From the NCBI GenBank assembly GCA_003557965.1, contig PWND01000123.1:1-24877 (forward strand): a stretch of 24,877 nucleotides of DNA, written 5' to 3'. Of the stretch, positions 8,662-17,311 are shown in pieces. Positions within the stretch are counted from its first letter, which is position 1. Each line of letters begins with the position of its first letter. The notes beneath the pieces are model-generated. The model had not been told where the DNA came from. It made no database searches and saw nothing but the letters and a program-made list of their open reading frames with translations. The position numbers were made by a program, and so were the translations under genes. The stretch comes from Bacteroidales bacterium. Its GTDB lineage: Bacteria; Bacteroidota; Bacteroidia; Bacteroidales; UBA7960.

Positions 8662-8721
8662 TTTGTTCATTTATTTTAAACAAAACATATGCTAACTAAA
8701 AAACAAAGATAAAGAAAAAAG

Positions 8722-8763
8722 AAACTCCGGAAACTTTTTTTATAAAAAAAGTTTCCGGAGTTT
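8722..8763 (-). terminator. Rho-independent terminator of the Tricorn-like protease gene
   Basis: Two perfect 20-bp complementary arms (8722-8741 and 8744-8763) form a strong hairpin with a CTCCGGAAAC core. On the minus strand the stem is followed by a T-rich run (complement of the A/G-rich 8711-8721). It starts 27 bp after the stop of the leftward S41 protease gene, so it ends that transcript and insulates the tetR operon. Because the stem itself contains A and T runs, it may also act on the other strand. Confidence 0.85.
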
Positions 8764-8789
8764 AGAAAGAATTTTAAAAATTGGGTATG

Positions 8790-11700
8790 TTATTCAATTT
8801 CTATCTCTATCCATTCAGAACGGTCGGGGTCTTCAGGTATTTTCCATTTTACAGGAGGGTCTTTTTCCAGTTTTTCCAACAAAACTTTTACAGCTTTTTC
8901 CAGAGAGGGATCTTCACCTCTTGCAACTTTATGTGGCATATCAACAACTTCAATATCAGGATAAATTCCAACGCCTTCAATTATCCACTCACCTTTTTCA
9001 TTGTAAATTCCAAATCTTGGCACACCAATATATCCACCATCAACAAGTCCGGCATTTCTTGTCATTCCAACAAGCCCACCCCATGTTCTGGTACCAATGA
9101 TAGTACCAAGTTCAAGTTTACGGAAGAAGTATGGCAATGCATCGCCGCCAGAAGAAGCAAATTGATTTATAAGCATTACTTTAGGCCCATCGTGTGCAAC
9201 TGCTGGTGTTCTCATTGGTTCAAGGCCATGACGATGCCAGTATGCTAATGTTTGCCTGTCAAGCATATCAATCATCCTGTCAGGAATAAAGCCACCACCA
9301 TTAAATCTGTCATCAAAAATAAGTGCTTCCTTATCGTGATAAGCATACATTCCTCTATGCAGCTCTCTGTTGCCATCCATTGCAGTATTTGGAAGGTGGA
9401 TGTATCCTATTCTGCCGTCAGAAAGCTCTTCTACCATTTCCCGGCGAGTAGTAATCCAGTCAAAATAAAACAGTTCAATTTCACTGGCTATTGGATGAAT
9501 AATGTAAGTGCGGGCATTTCTGCTATCCGGCCTGTTATTAACAGTAATCCTGGTTGCAACATCTGCCCTGTTTTCAAGAAATTTATAAGGATTGTCATCA
9601 GTTGTAATGTTATTTCCTTCAATGCTTATTAAATAATCTCCTTCATTTATATTAATTCCCTGCATAGTAAGTGGTGAAACCCTGTCAGGATTCCAGTTTT
9701 CGCCCTGGTATATTTTGTTAATTATATAGCGATTGTTATTGTAATCAGGTTTAAGTTCCGCTCCAAGTAAACCGGTCTCAATTCTATCAACCCTTTCAAA
9801 ATCACCATAATCAACATAAGCGTGGCCTGTATTTGTTTCTGCTATCATTTCGCCAAAAATATAATCAAGGTCAAACCTATGGTTTATAGATGGTAATAAT
9901 TTAGAATATCTTTCATAGAATTCATCCCAGTCAACATTATGTAAATTTCCCACATAAAAGAAATCTCTGTAAATTCTCCATCCATCTTTAAATATTTGCT
10001 GCCATTCTTTGCGTGGATAAATTTTCATTTTCAGGTTATCAAGGTTTAGCAAGTTTTGTGAAGCATCTTGTCCGGGACTAAGTGCTGCTACACCGTAATC
10101 ATCCCGGTAAGCATAAACAAAACTGCTTCCATCAGCAGAAACAACGCCTCTTGATATTCCCGACATGATAGTTTCCTGCTTTTCTTCAGGTATATTAAAC
10201 CTGTTCATACCGCTATTGCTGAAAAACACTATTCCATCATCAATTGCCTGCAACCCCCAGTAATTTCCGGAAGACACCGGAAAGGCAACTATTCGGTTAT
10301 TAGCACCTTCTTTTTGTATTACAACATTATCAGATGCGTCAGCATTATTGTTGTTTCCTCCACCTTCTTCATCTTCTTTTGGTTTAAAAAGGCGTGGGGC
10401 TTTATCAGTAAGAGGCAAAGCATATATCCTTGTGGCATTATTATACAAATAGTCAAACTCAAAAGAAGAAAAAGCAAGGTTAAAATCCCTGTCTGACAAG
10501 AAGAATATATAGTTGCCATCTTTAGAAAACACAGGGCTTCTATCGCTAAAAGTATAATCCGTTAACTGTAATTTACTTTCATTTTCAATATTATAAACCC
10601 ATATTGAACTTTGGTCGTTAGAATTTTCCTTAGTATATGTAATCCACTTTGAATCAGGTGAAAAGCTATAATCAAGTATTTCGCTTGCAACAGCCCTGTC
10701 AACAACAGTATGATTTTTTGAATCAATATCAATTAGTTGTAAATTCATTGACCTGTCAAAGAAAGCAAGGTACTTGCTATTCGGCGACCATTCAACGGAA
10801 TATTTCCAGCCTTTGGAGTTTTGGGTAAGCTGTATTGGGTTTGCACCATCTTTATTTTCAAGAATATATACTTCATACTCACCTGTGGCATCTGAGTGAT
10901 AAGCAATCCATTTTCCATCCGGTGACCACTCAGGGTAAACTTCGCGTACACCCTGGGTGTTTGTTAAGTTTCTAATAGTTCCTTCATTAGCCGGAACAGA
11001 GAATACATCACCCCTTGCGTCAAGTAATACTCTTTTTCCAGATGGAGAGATAGAGAAGCTGTGAACAAATTCTTTCACATTTTTATAATAAGGCAGTGTG
11101 TTGGGAAAGTCATAATGAATACTTACAATAACTCTTTCACTTTCTCCAGTTTCAAGGTCAAGTTTATACAAGTGTCCTCCACTTTCATAAGCTAATTGCC
11201 CATTGGAACCACTTGGCCACATTACGTCAAAGTCATCATGAAATGTCAGCTGTTCAACTTCTTTAGTATTTGTGTCATAGCTATAAATATTGAGCCATAA
11301 ATCACGGTCGCTGGCAAAAAATATTTTGTCACCATACCAGACCGGGATATGATCAGTGCCTTTAAAGTCAGTAATTTGCTCTGAGTATTCTTTTTCGAAG
11401 TCATAAATCCAAATATTTGAAGCTCTGCCGCCTTTATATCTTTTCCAGGTTCTGAACTCTCTGTCAATGTATGCAAAAGCCATTTTGTTTCCATCCGGCG
11501 AAAGTGTTCCGAAGCCACCGTGCGGGACAGGCAAAGGCTTTTCTAAGCCGCCGTTTATATCAACTAAAAAGTACTTACCCATTCTGTCGCCATAAGGTGT
11601 TCTGTTTGATCTAAAAAGAATTTTTTTACTGTCGGGCGTCCAGCCTAAAACAACATTATCAAACCCTCCACGCGGAGGCATTTCACCAACGTCATTATAA

Positions 11701-12020
11701 TATGTTAGTTGCTTTGGAGTGCCACCTTTTGATGGCATCACGTAAACCTGCCTACTTCCACTGTACTCTGCAGAAAAAGCAATCCACCTGCCGTCAGGTG
11801 AAATTTTCGGAAATAGTTCCAGCCCTTTGTGAGATGTAAGTTTTTTAGCATCACCACCATCAGCACTAACTGACCATATATTTCCGGCATAAACAAATAC
11901 AATTTGATCACCATTTATATCCGGAAAACGAATAAGCCTGATATCTTCTTTGGCCTGCAAATCAGGCATAATTAATAAAGCTACTAATAATAGCAAAACT
12001 TTTGATAATGTGTTTTTCAT
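8790..12020 (-). CDS. Exported Tricorn-like S41 family serine protease
   Basis: This 1076-residue protein begins with a Sec signal peptide (about 1-23, cleavage after QA). Residues about 25-545 hold repeated blade motifs of the PD40/WD40-like type (SPDGRWIAFSAEY, SPDGKWIAYHSD, SPNSKYLAFF, SPDSKWITYTKEN, FSKDGNYIFFLSD), which suggests Tricorn-type propellers. A low-complexity Glu/Gly/Asn linker follows at about 548-560. Residues about 675-740 resemble the Tricorn C1 helical domain, about 750-835 a PDZ domain, and about 860-1030 the S41 catalytic core. By similarity to Tricorn the catalytic residues are His733 (TGHAY), Ser957 (FASSGGD) and Glu1015 (WIIEGVG). The family trims peptides to short oligopeptides. 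The signal peptide places this one in the periplasm or outside, unlike cytosolic archaeal Tricorn. The gene stands alone with its own terminator. Confidence 0.92.
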   Translation of the reverse strand: MKNTLSKVLLLLVALLIMPDLQAKEDIRLIRFPDINGDQIVFVYAGNIWSVSADGGDAKKLTSHKGLELFPKISPDGRWIAFSAEYSGSRQVYVMPSKGGTPKQLTYYNDVGEMPPRGGFDNVVLGWTPDSKKILFRSNRTPYGDRMGKYFLVDINGGLEKPLPVPHGGFGTLSPDGNKMAFAYIDREFRTWKRYKGGRASNIWIYDFEKEYSEQITDFKGTDHIPVWYGDKIFFASDRDLWLNIYSYDTNTKEVEQLTFHDDFDVMWPSGSNGQLAYESGGHLYKLDLETGESERVIVSIHYDFPNTLPYYKNVKEFVHSFSISPSGKRVLLDARGDVFSVPANEGTIRNLTNTQGVREVYPEWSPDGKWIAYHSDATGEYEVYILENKDGANPIQLTQNSKGWKYSVEWSPNSKYLAFFDRSMNLQLIDIDSKNHTVVDRAVASEILDYSFSPDSKWITYTKENSNDQSSIWVYNIENESKLQLTDYTFSDRSPVFSKDGNYIFFLSDRDFNLAFSSFEFDYLYNNATRIYALPLTDKAPRLFKPKEDEEGGGNNNNADASDNVVIQKEGANNRIVAFPVSSGNYWGLQAIDDGIVFFSNSGMNRFNIPEEKQETIMSGISRGVVSADGSSFVYAYRDDYGVAALSPGQDASQNLLNLDNLKMKIYPRKEWQQIFKDGWRIYRDFFYVGNLHNVDWDEFYERYSKLLPSINHRFDLDYIFGEMIAETNTGHAYVDYGDFERVDRIETGLLGAELKPDYNNNRYIINKIYQGENWNPDRVSPLTMQGININEGDYLISIEGNNITTDDNPYKFLENRADVATRITVNNRPDSRNARTYIIHPIASEIELFYFDWITTRREMVEELSDGRIGYIHLPNTAMDGNRELHRGMYAYHDKEALIFDDRFNGGGFIPDRMIDMLDRQTLAYWHRHGLEPMRTPAVAHDGPKVMLINQFASSGGDALPYFFRKLELGTIIGTRTWGGLVGMTRNAGLVDGGYIGVPRFGIYNEKGEWIIEGVGIYPDIEVVDMPHKVARGEDPSLEKAVKVLLEKLEKDPPVKWKIPEDPDRSEWIEIEIE

Positions 12021-12402
12021 CTGAATAAATTTTGTTTAACTCTGTTATTTATAGCCAGGAAAAAAATGCCATGAATTTTATTAATTTTCTGTAAAATTAT
12101 TAGCTGTTTTCCCAGGTTAAAAAAATTTTTTAATGTTTATTAAACACCAAAATTAATAAAATGTTAAAAACACCATGTGATTAAGAGCCATTTTAACCTT
12201 AATTATTATTTTTTTCGCCTGTTTCATCTATGTAAGTTAGTGTTATCAAATTGAATATTAGTATTATGCGTATTCATGTATTCAATTTAAAGCGCTATTA
12301 TCCCGATGGAACCCTAATGTTTACACATGCACTTTTGTATATTTTTAGTAGATGAGAGGTTCATCATGCTATCTTGCTTATTTTTGCAAATAAAAAGCAT
12401 AA
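12021..12402. promoter_or_regulatory. Divergent intergenic region between the Tricorn-like protease and MFS genes
   Basis: This 382-bp stretch shows no credible ORF or RNA gene. It separates two divergent genes and should hold both promoters. On the minus strand a -7-like TAATTTTG matches TAnnTTTG (12148-12155), though it would leave a ~125-nt leader for the protease and lacks a clean -33. On the plus strand TATTTTTG (12379-12386) fits the -7 consensus but lies only 16 bp from the MFS start. An A7T6 tract flanked by TT and AA (12117-12133) may bend the DNA. An inverted repeat at 12248-12288 is listed separately. Promoter assignments here are tentative. Confidence 0.4.
12248..12288. repeat. 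Inverted repeat upstream of the MFS gene
   Basis: AAATTGAATA (12248-12257) and TATTCAATTT (12279-12288) are perfect 10-bp complements separated by 21 bp. A second TATTCA lies inside the spacer (12271-12276) and could pair alternatively with the left arm. It lies 114 bp before the MFS start and may be a regulator site or a transcript hairpin. AT-rich chance pairing is possible. Confidence 0.4.
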
Positions 12403-13635
12403 ATGAACTACTACCGGTTATTTATTTTAAATTCCAGAATATTATTATTTGGTTTTGCATTAGTGTTTTTTTGCAATTTCGGGCAAACATTTCTGCTTTC
12501 TTTTTACATACCGTCATTTTTAGAAACTTTTGAGCTTTCGCGATCACAGTATAGCTTGTTGTACGCATTAGCAACGATGGCAAGTGCTGTTACAATTATA
12601 TTTGCAGGCAGGCTAATAGATAAAATTAGTTTAAAGAAATTCACTCTTTTTATTATTGCAGGTATAATTACGGCAAACTTAACAGCAGCATTATCAGTAA
12701 ATATTGCAATGTTATTCATCAGTATATTTATGTTACGCTTTTTTGGGCAGGGAATGCTCAGCCATACTTCAATGACAACTATGGGAAGATATTTTCACCA
12801 TGCTAGGGGTAAAGCTTTAAGCATTGCATACTTGGGTTTTCCGTTAGGTGAAGCGATTTTACCAATTACTGTTTTAAGTTTAATAATGGCTTTTGGCTGG
12901 CGTGAGACTTTTTCGTTTACTGCTGTTTTTATATTAATTGTTCTTCTTCCATTTGCCATATATGCATTAAATAAGTTTAAACCTTCAGATATAATAGAAG
13001 AAAAACCAAAAGCCACAACAAACGAAAAGGATTTCGAAAAAAACGCCGTTTTTCAAAAACCTGTTACACAAATGCAGGTATTGAAAAGCAAGTATTTTTT
13101 ATTGTTCGCACCAACAGTGATGCTGTCCGGGTTTACTCTCACAACTTTATTTTTCTTCCAGATATTTATAGCAGAGTATAAGGGTTGGCCGGCCGAGCTT
13201 ATGGCCGGGGGCATTACCGGTTATGCCATCACATCATTGACATTTTCCATATTAGCAGGGCCAATGATTGATCGTTTCTCCGCACGCAAGTTATTCCCTT
13301 TTATACTTATTCCTATGGCTGTAGGAATAAGCATATTAAATCTTTTCCATCACCCGCTTACGCCATTTATTTTCTGGATTTTCACAGGCATGACTGCAGG
13401 AATACATAGTCCTGTTATAAATGCACTATATGCAGAAGTATTTGGGACTAAAAGCCTTGGGGCTGTCAGAAGTTTATTTACTTTCGTAATGGTTGTAAGC
13501 ACTGCATTAGGGCCTGTAGTTTACAGCTTTTTTCTCGACAAAAACTTCACCTTTAACGACATCCACTGGGGTATAGTTGCAGTTATAGTTTTTATTTCTT
13601 CAACTTTGTTATTATCAGGAAAACTAAAAAAGTAA
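12403..13635 (+). CDS. Major facilitator superfamily (MFS) transporter
   Basis: This 410-residue protein has about 12 hydrophobic segments in two six-helix halves, joined by a charged cytoplasmic loop (about 193-225, rich in Lys and Glu). The MFS motif A appears after TM2 as GRLIDKISLKK (69-79) and again in the second half as GPMIDRFSARK (286-296). These mark a secondary transporter driven by a proton or ion gradient. The substrate cannot be told. The overall look resembles organic-acid/monocarboxylate-type or general MFS permeases. A TAA stop directly precedes the ATG in frame, which fixes this as the earliest start. Its stop codon abuts the stop of the convergent YitT-like gene with no bases between. 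Confidence 0.88.
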   Translation: MNYYRLFILNSRILLFGFALVFFCNFGQTFLLSFYIPSFLETFELSRSQYSLLYALATMASAVTIIFAGRLIDKISLKKFTLFIIAGIITANLTAALSVNIAMLFISIFMLRFFGQGMLSHTSMTTMGRYFHHARGKALSIAYLGFPLGEAILPITVLSLIMAFGWRETFSFTAVFILIVLLPFAIYALNKFKPSDIIEEKPKATTNEKDFEKNAVFQKPVTQMQVLKSKYFLLFAPTVMLSGFTLTTLFFFQIFIAEYKGWPAELMAGGITGYAITSLTFSILAGPMIDRFSARKLFPFILIPMAVGISILNLFHHPLTPFIFWIFTGMTAGIHSPVINALYAEVFGTKSLGAVRSLFTFVMVVSTALGPVVYSFFLDKNFTFNDIHWGIVAVIVFISSTLLLSGKLKK

Positions 13636-14526
13636 TTAGATATCTGTTTTTTCAAGCCTTTTAAATCCTTCACCCATAATCTCAGATGCATCTATTACAG
13701 TTAAAAATGCTTTAGGGTCAACCTGGTGTATATAATCCTGGAGAATAGGAAGTTCACGCCTTGTTACATTAACAAAAAGAATTTTTTTATCTTCGCCTTT
13801 GTACATGCCTTTCCCTTCAAGCATTGTTCCACCCCTGTCAAGGTCGAAAAGGATTTTTTCACTTATTTCTTTATGCTTTTCAGAAATGATAAACACTGTT
13901 TTTTCAAAACTCATACCCTCAATAACACCATCAATAACTTTTCCTGTAATATAAATAGTAAGCCATGAGTAAAGCGGGATAGCCCAATCCTGGAATACAG
14001 CTAAACCAAGTAATACAATAATAGCATCAGCAATCATCAGAGATTGTCCCAGCGGAATACGCGTATATTTACTAATTATCATTGCTACAATGCTGGTACC
14101 TCCTGATGTAGCCCGGGCTTTAAATATCAAGCCTAAGCCCAGCCCAATCAATACACCTCCAAAAATAGACGATAATAATACATCATTTTCAACTAATGGC
14201 TCCATTCCCCATAACAGGGTAATCCCATCAATAAAAGCCGAGGCCAGTATGAAGCCCACTACGGTTTTAACACCGAAACGAGGGCCAAGAACTTTTATTC
14301 CAATAATTAATAATGGGATATTCAAAGCCAGTCCTGTAAGGCCAACAGGAATGCCAAATATGTGGTAAAGAATAATCCCTATTCCATAAACACCTCCGGG
14401 AATAATCTTATACGGTGCAATAAATAATACATACCCTGCGGATAATATAAAGGCACCAATAATTATCATCAGATATGATATGCACCATCTGCGGGAAAAC
14501 ACTTTCTCTTTATTACCAAAAGTCAT
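13636..14526 (-). CDS. YitT family membrane protein (DUF161 plus DUF2179)
   Basis: This 296-residue protein has five to six predicted membrane helices in residues 15-200. They include the family-typical glycine-rich stretch PYKIIPGGVYGIGIILYH (38-55) and FKARATSGGTSIVAMIISK (135-153). A soluble C-terminal DUF2179 domain (about 222-280) contains GGTMLEGKGMYKGEDKKIL and VTRREL, as in Bacillus YitT/YpjC-type proteins. The family is widespread but its biochemical role is not settled. A transport role with the C-terminal domain as ligand sensor has been suggested by architecture only. It is divergent from purH (192 bp between starts) and convergent on the MFS gene. Confidence 0.9.
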   Translation of the reverse strand: MTFGNKEKVFSRRWCISYLMIIIGAFILSAGYVLFIAPYKIIPGGVYGIGIILYHIFGIPVGLTGLALNIPLLIIGIKVLGPRFGVKTVVGFILASAFIDGITLLWGMEPLVENDVLLSSIFGGVLIGLGLGLIFKARATSGGTSIVAMIISKYTRIPLGQSLMIADAIIVLLGLAVFQDWAIPLYSWLTIYITGKVIDGVIEGMSFEKTVFIISEKHKEISEKILFDLDRGGTMLEGKGMYKGEDKKILFVNVTRRELPILQDYIHQVDPKAFLTVIDASEIMGEGFKRLEKTDI

Positions 14527-14681
14527 AACAAATAATTTTTTTAAATAAATACTTAATGATAAAATACTTATAGTAAGCTATTTAATCAATTCTTTAAATT
14601 TTTGAAGCGGCAAATTTAACATGTTTTTTTGACCTAAAAAAAATAAATAATTCCAATACCTGAAAAACTGATGAAAATCTT

Positions 14682-14689
14682 TAATTTTG
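14682..14689 (+). promoter_or_regulatory. Candidate -7 element for the purH-mreBCD transcript
   Basis: TAATTTTG matches the Bacteroidota -7 consensus TAnnTTTG. It lies 29 bp before the purH ATG, which would give a short leader. No clear TTTG -33 element is found at the expected 17-23 bp upstream, so the call rests on the -7 match and position. Confidence 0.4.
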
Positions 14690-14718
14690 CCAATTAATAA
14701 ATTAACTCACCACGAATC

Positions 14719-16239
14719 ATGGATGTTAAGATAAAAACGGCATTAATATCATTATTTCATAAAGAACCGGCAAGGTTACTTATCAAGGAACTGCATGATA
14801 AAGGGGTAAAGTTATATTCAACAGGAGGCACCCTCAACTATATAAAAGAAATTGGATGCGAGGCTGAAGCTATAGAAAGCTTAACTGAATATCCAAGTAT
14901 TTTGGGAGGCAGGGTAAAGACTCTTCACCCTAAGGTTTTTGGAGGGATACTGGCAAGGAGTGATAATACCGGAGACCAGCAACAGCTAAAAGAATATGAT
15001 ATTCCGGTTTTTGACATGGTGGTTGTTGATTTATACCCATTTGAAGATACGGTTAGCAGCAATGCAAGCAATGATGAAGTCATAGAAAAAATTGATATTG
15101 GCGGCATATCATTAATCAGGGCAGCAGCAAAAAACTACAAGAATGTATTAATTGTTCCATCCAGGGAGTATTATGATTTAGCAGTTGATATTGTAAAAAA
15201 ACAAGATGCTGCCAGTAGTATTGACCAAAGAAAACTTTTTGCATCTTATGCCTTTAATGTGTCATCGCACTATGACACAATGATTTTTTCATACTTTGAT
15301 GATGGCAATGAGCTTACTTGCTTTAAAAAAAGTTTGCAAAGTTCGAAAACCTTGCGTTATGGAGAAAATCCACACCAGTGGGGTAAGTTTTTTGGTAATT
15401 ATAATGAACTTTTTAACCAGCTTAATGGTAAAGAATTATCATATAATAACATTCTCGACATAGATGCGGGGTTAAATTTAATAAGCGAGTTTAACAAACC
15501 TTCATTTGCTATATTAAAGCACAATAATGCCTGCGGGATGGCTTCAAGAGACAGTATAGAAGAGGCATATAGGGCTGCTTTGTCATCTGACCCGGTTTCT
15601 GCATTTGGTGGAATTTTAATTTCTAATCGCAACATTAGCAAAGAAAATGCGTATCAAATTACGAAACTGTTCTTTGAAGTTATTGTTGCGCCTGCTTTTG
15701 ATAAAGAAGCTTTAGAAGTACTATCTGAAAAGAAAAACAGGATAATTTTAGAATTAAAAGAGCATAAACTGCCGGCAACATTTTTCAGAAGTGCTTTAAA
15801 CGGGGTTTTGGTTCAAATGAGAGATGATGTAATGACAGAGCCAAATGATTGGCAGTATGTTACAAAAAACAAGCCGGACAGCAGGCAGGCATCTGATTTG
15901 TTGTTTGCCAACAAATTGGTAAAACATACAAAATCAAATGCTATAGTTTTAGCAAAAGACAATACGTTATTAGGAAGTGGTACCGGGCAAACCTCACGCG
16001 TTGATGCTTTACAACATGCTATCAATAAGGCGAAAGAGCACGGGCATAGTTTGGAAGGTGCAGTAATGGCTTCAGATGCTTTCTTTCCTTTCCCTGATTG
16101 TGTTGAAATAGCTCATAAAGCAGGAATAAAAGCGGTGATTCAGCCAGGCGGGTCAAAGAAAGATAATGAATCAATAGAATATTGCAATGCAAACAACATG
16201 GCAATGGTATTTACCGGCAAAAGACATTTTAAACATTAA
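14719..16239 (+). CDS. purH: Bifunctional AICAR transformylase / IMP cyclohydrolase
   Basis: This 506-residue enzyme catalyses the last two steps of de novo purine synthesis. AICAR is formylated with 10-formyl-THF, then FAICAR is cyclised to IMP. The N-terminal MGS-like cyclohydrolase domain (about 1-145) shows STGGTLNYI (34-42), GGRVKTLHPKVFGG (63-76), DLYPFEDTV and IDIGGISLIRAAAKN. The transformylase domain shows LRYGENPHQWG, the catalytic Lys-His pair K267-H268 in LKHNNACGMA, DPVSAFGG, and GSGTGQTSRVDA. Near the C terminus are ASDAFFPFPD and QPGGSKKDNES. Its length is close to the family norm and it is full length. It is the first gene of a cluster with mreB 25 bp downstream, a linkage typical of Bacteroidota. 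Confidence 0.98.
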   Translation: MDVKIKTALISLFHKEPARLLIKELHDKGVKLYSTGGTLNYIKEIGCEAEAIESLTEYPSILGGRVKTLHPKVFGGILARSDNTGDQQQLKEYDIPVFDMVVVDLYPFEDTVSSNASNDEVIEKIDIGGISLIRAAAKNYKNVLIVPSREYYDLAVDIVKKQDAASSIDQRKLFASYAFNVSSHYDTMIFSYFDDGNELTCFKKSLQSSKTLRYGENPHQWGKFFGNYNELFNQLNGKELSYNNILDIDAGLNLISEFNKPSFAILKHNNACGMASRDSIEEAYRAALSSDPVSAFGGILISNRNISKENAYQITKLFFEVIVAPAFDKEALEVLSEKKNRIILELKEHKLPATFFRSALNGVLVQMRDDVMTEPNDWQYVTKNKPDSRQASDLLFANKLVKHTKSNAIVLAKDNTLLGSGTGQTSRVDALQHAINKAKEHGHSLEGAVMASDAFFPFPDCVEIAHKAGIKAVIQPGGSKKDNESIEYCNANNMAMVFTGKRHFKH

Positions 16240-16264
16240 TTATTAATTAAATACAGATAAAAAT

Positions 16265-17287
16265 ATGGGCCTTTTTTCATTTTTAACGAAAGAACTTGCA
16301 ATTGATTTAGGAACGGCAAACACAATAATTATCCACAATGATAAAATAGTAGTAGAAGAGCCATCTATAGTAGCACTGGAAAGATCCAGCGGCAAGGTTA
16401 TCGCTATAGGCAAGCAAGCTATGCTAATGCATGGCAAAACACATGAAAACATTAAAACTCTAAGGCCTTTGAGGGATGGCGTAATTGCCGATTTTCAGGC
16501 AGCAGAATCAATGATCAGGGCATTGATAAAAATGACAGATACTAAAAAGCCACTATTTCCCCCATCACTAAAAATGGTAATTTGCATACCCTCGGGAATT
16601 ACAGAAGTAGAAGAAAGAGCAGTAAGAGACTCCTGCGAACAAGCCGGCGCAAAAGAAGTCAGGCTGATTCATGAACCAATGGCTGCAGCAATAGGTATTG
16701 GCATTGATGTAACTGAGCCAACAGGGAATATCGTTATTGATATTGGTGGCGGAACTTCAGAAATTGCTGTGATTGCTTTGGGTGGAATAGTCTGTAATAA
16801 GTCAATCAGAATAGCCGGTGACGACTTTAATAGTGATATTGAAGAGTATATGCGCAAACAGCATAATATTTTAATTGGAGAAAGATCTGCCGAAAAAATC
16901 AAAATCGAAGTTGGTGCTGCAATGACAGAAATTGATAATCCTCCGGATGATATCGCTGTTCATGGTAGAGATATGATGACTGGAATACCGAAAGAGATAA
17001 TTGTTAATTACTCTGAAATTGCCCAGGCACTTGATAAATCAATAACAAAAATAGAAGCAGCAGTTTTAAATGCTCTTGAAATGACTCCACCTGAATTAGC
17101 TGCTGATATATACAGAACCGGTATTTATATGGCAGGCGGTGGTGCATTGCTTAGAGGCTTTGATAAAAGAATTGCTCTGAAAACAAAACTGCCTGTACAC
17201 CTGGCAGAAGACCCATTAAGAGCAGTAGCAAGAGGAACAGGCATAGCTCTGAAAAATTTCGACAAGTTCCCTTTCCTCATAAAATAA
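16265..17287 (+). CDS. mreB: Rod-shape-determining actin homologue MreB
   Basis: This 340-residue cytoplasmic actin-like ATPase polymerises on the inner membrane and guides lateral cell-wall synthesis. Actin-fold signatures are visible: phosphate-1 loop DLGTANT (14-20), HEPMAAAIG (136-144), phosphate-2 loop DIGGGTSEIAV (159-169) and the adenosine motif MAGGGALLRG (289-298). The first residues (MGLFSFL) are hydrophobic, as expected for membrane attachment. Length and motifs match MreB rather than FtsA or DnaK. It sits in a tight run with mreC (24 bp) and mreD, which form the transmembrane part of the same elongation complex. Confidence 0.98.
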   Translation: MGLFSFLTKELAIDLGTANTIIIHNDKIVVEEPSIVALERSSGKVIAIGKQAMLMHGKTHENIKTLRPLRDGVIADFQAAESMIRALIKMTDTKKPLFPPSLKMVICIPSGITEVEERAVRDSCEQAGAKEVRLIHEPMAAAIGIGIDVTEPTGNIVIDIGGGTSEIAVIALGGIVCNKSIRIAGDDFNSDIEEYMRKQHNILIGERSAEKIKIEVGAAMTEIDNPPDDIAVHGRDMMTGIPKEIIVNYSEIAQALDKSITKIEAAVLNALEMTPPELAADIYRTGIYMAGGGALLRGFDKRIALKTKLPVHLAEDPLRAVARGTGIALKNFDKFPFLIK

Positions 17288-17311
17288 CAGAGATAAAGAA
17301 ATTAATTATAT

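Noticed and set aside
8781..9248. 155-residue open frame on the plus strand
   Set aside because: It is antisense to the 3' end of the S41 protease gene, which has clear catalytic motifs; the translation is rich in Phe, Cys and His without any recognisable domain.
12379..12386. TATTTTTG as the MFS gene promoter
   Set aside because: It matches the -7 consensus but lies only 16 bp before the start codon and has no TTTG at a proper -33 distance; kept only as a remark in the intergenic entry.
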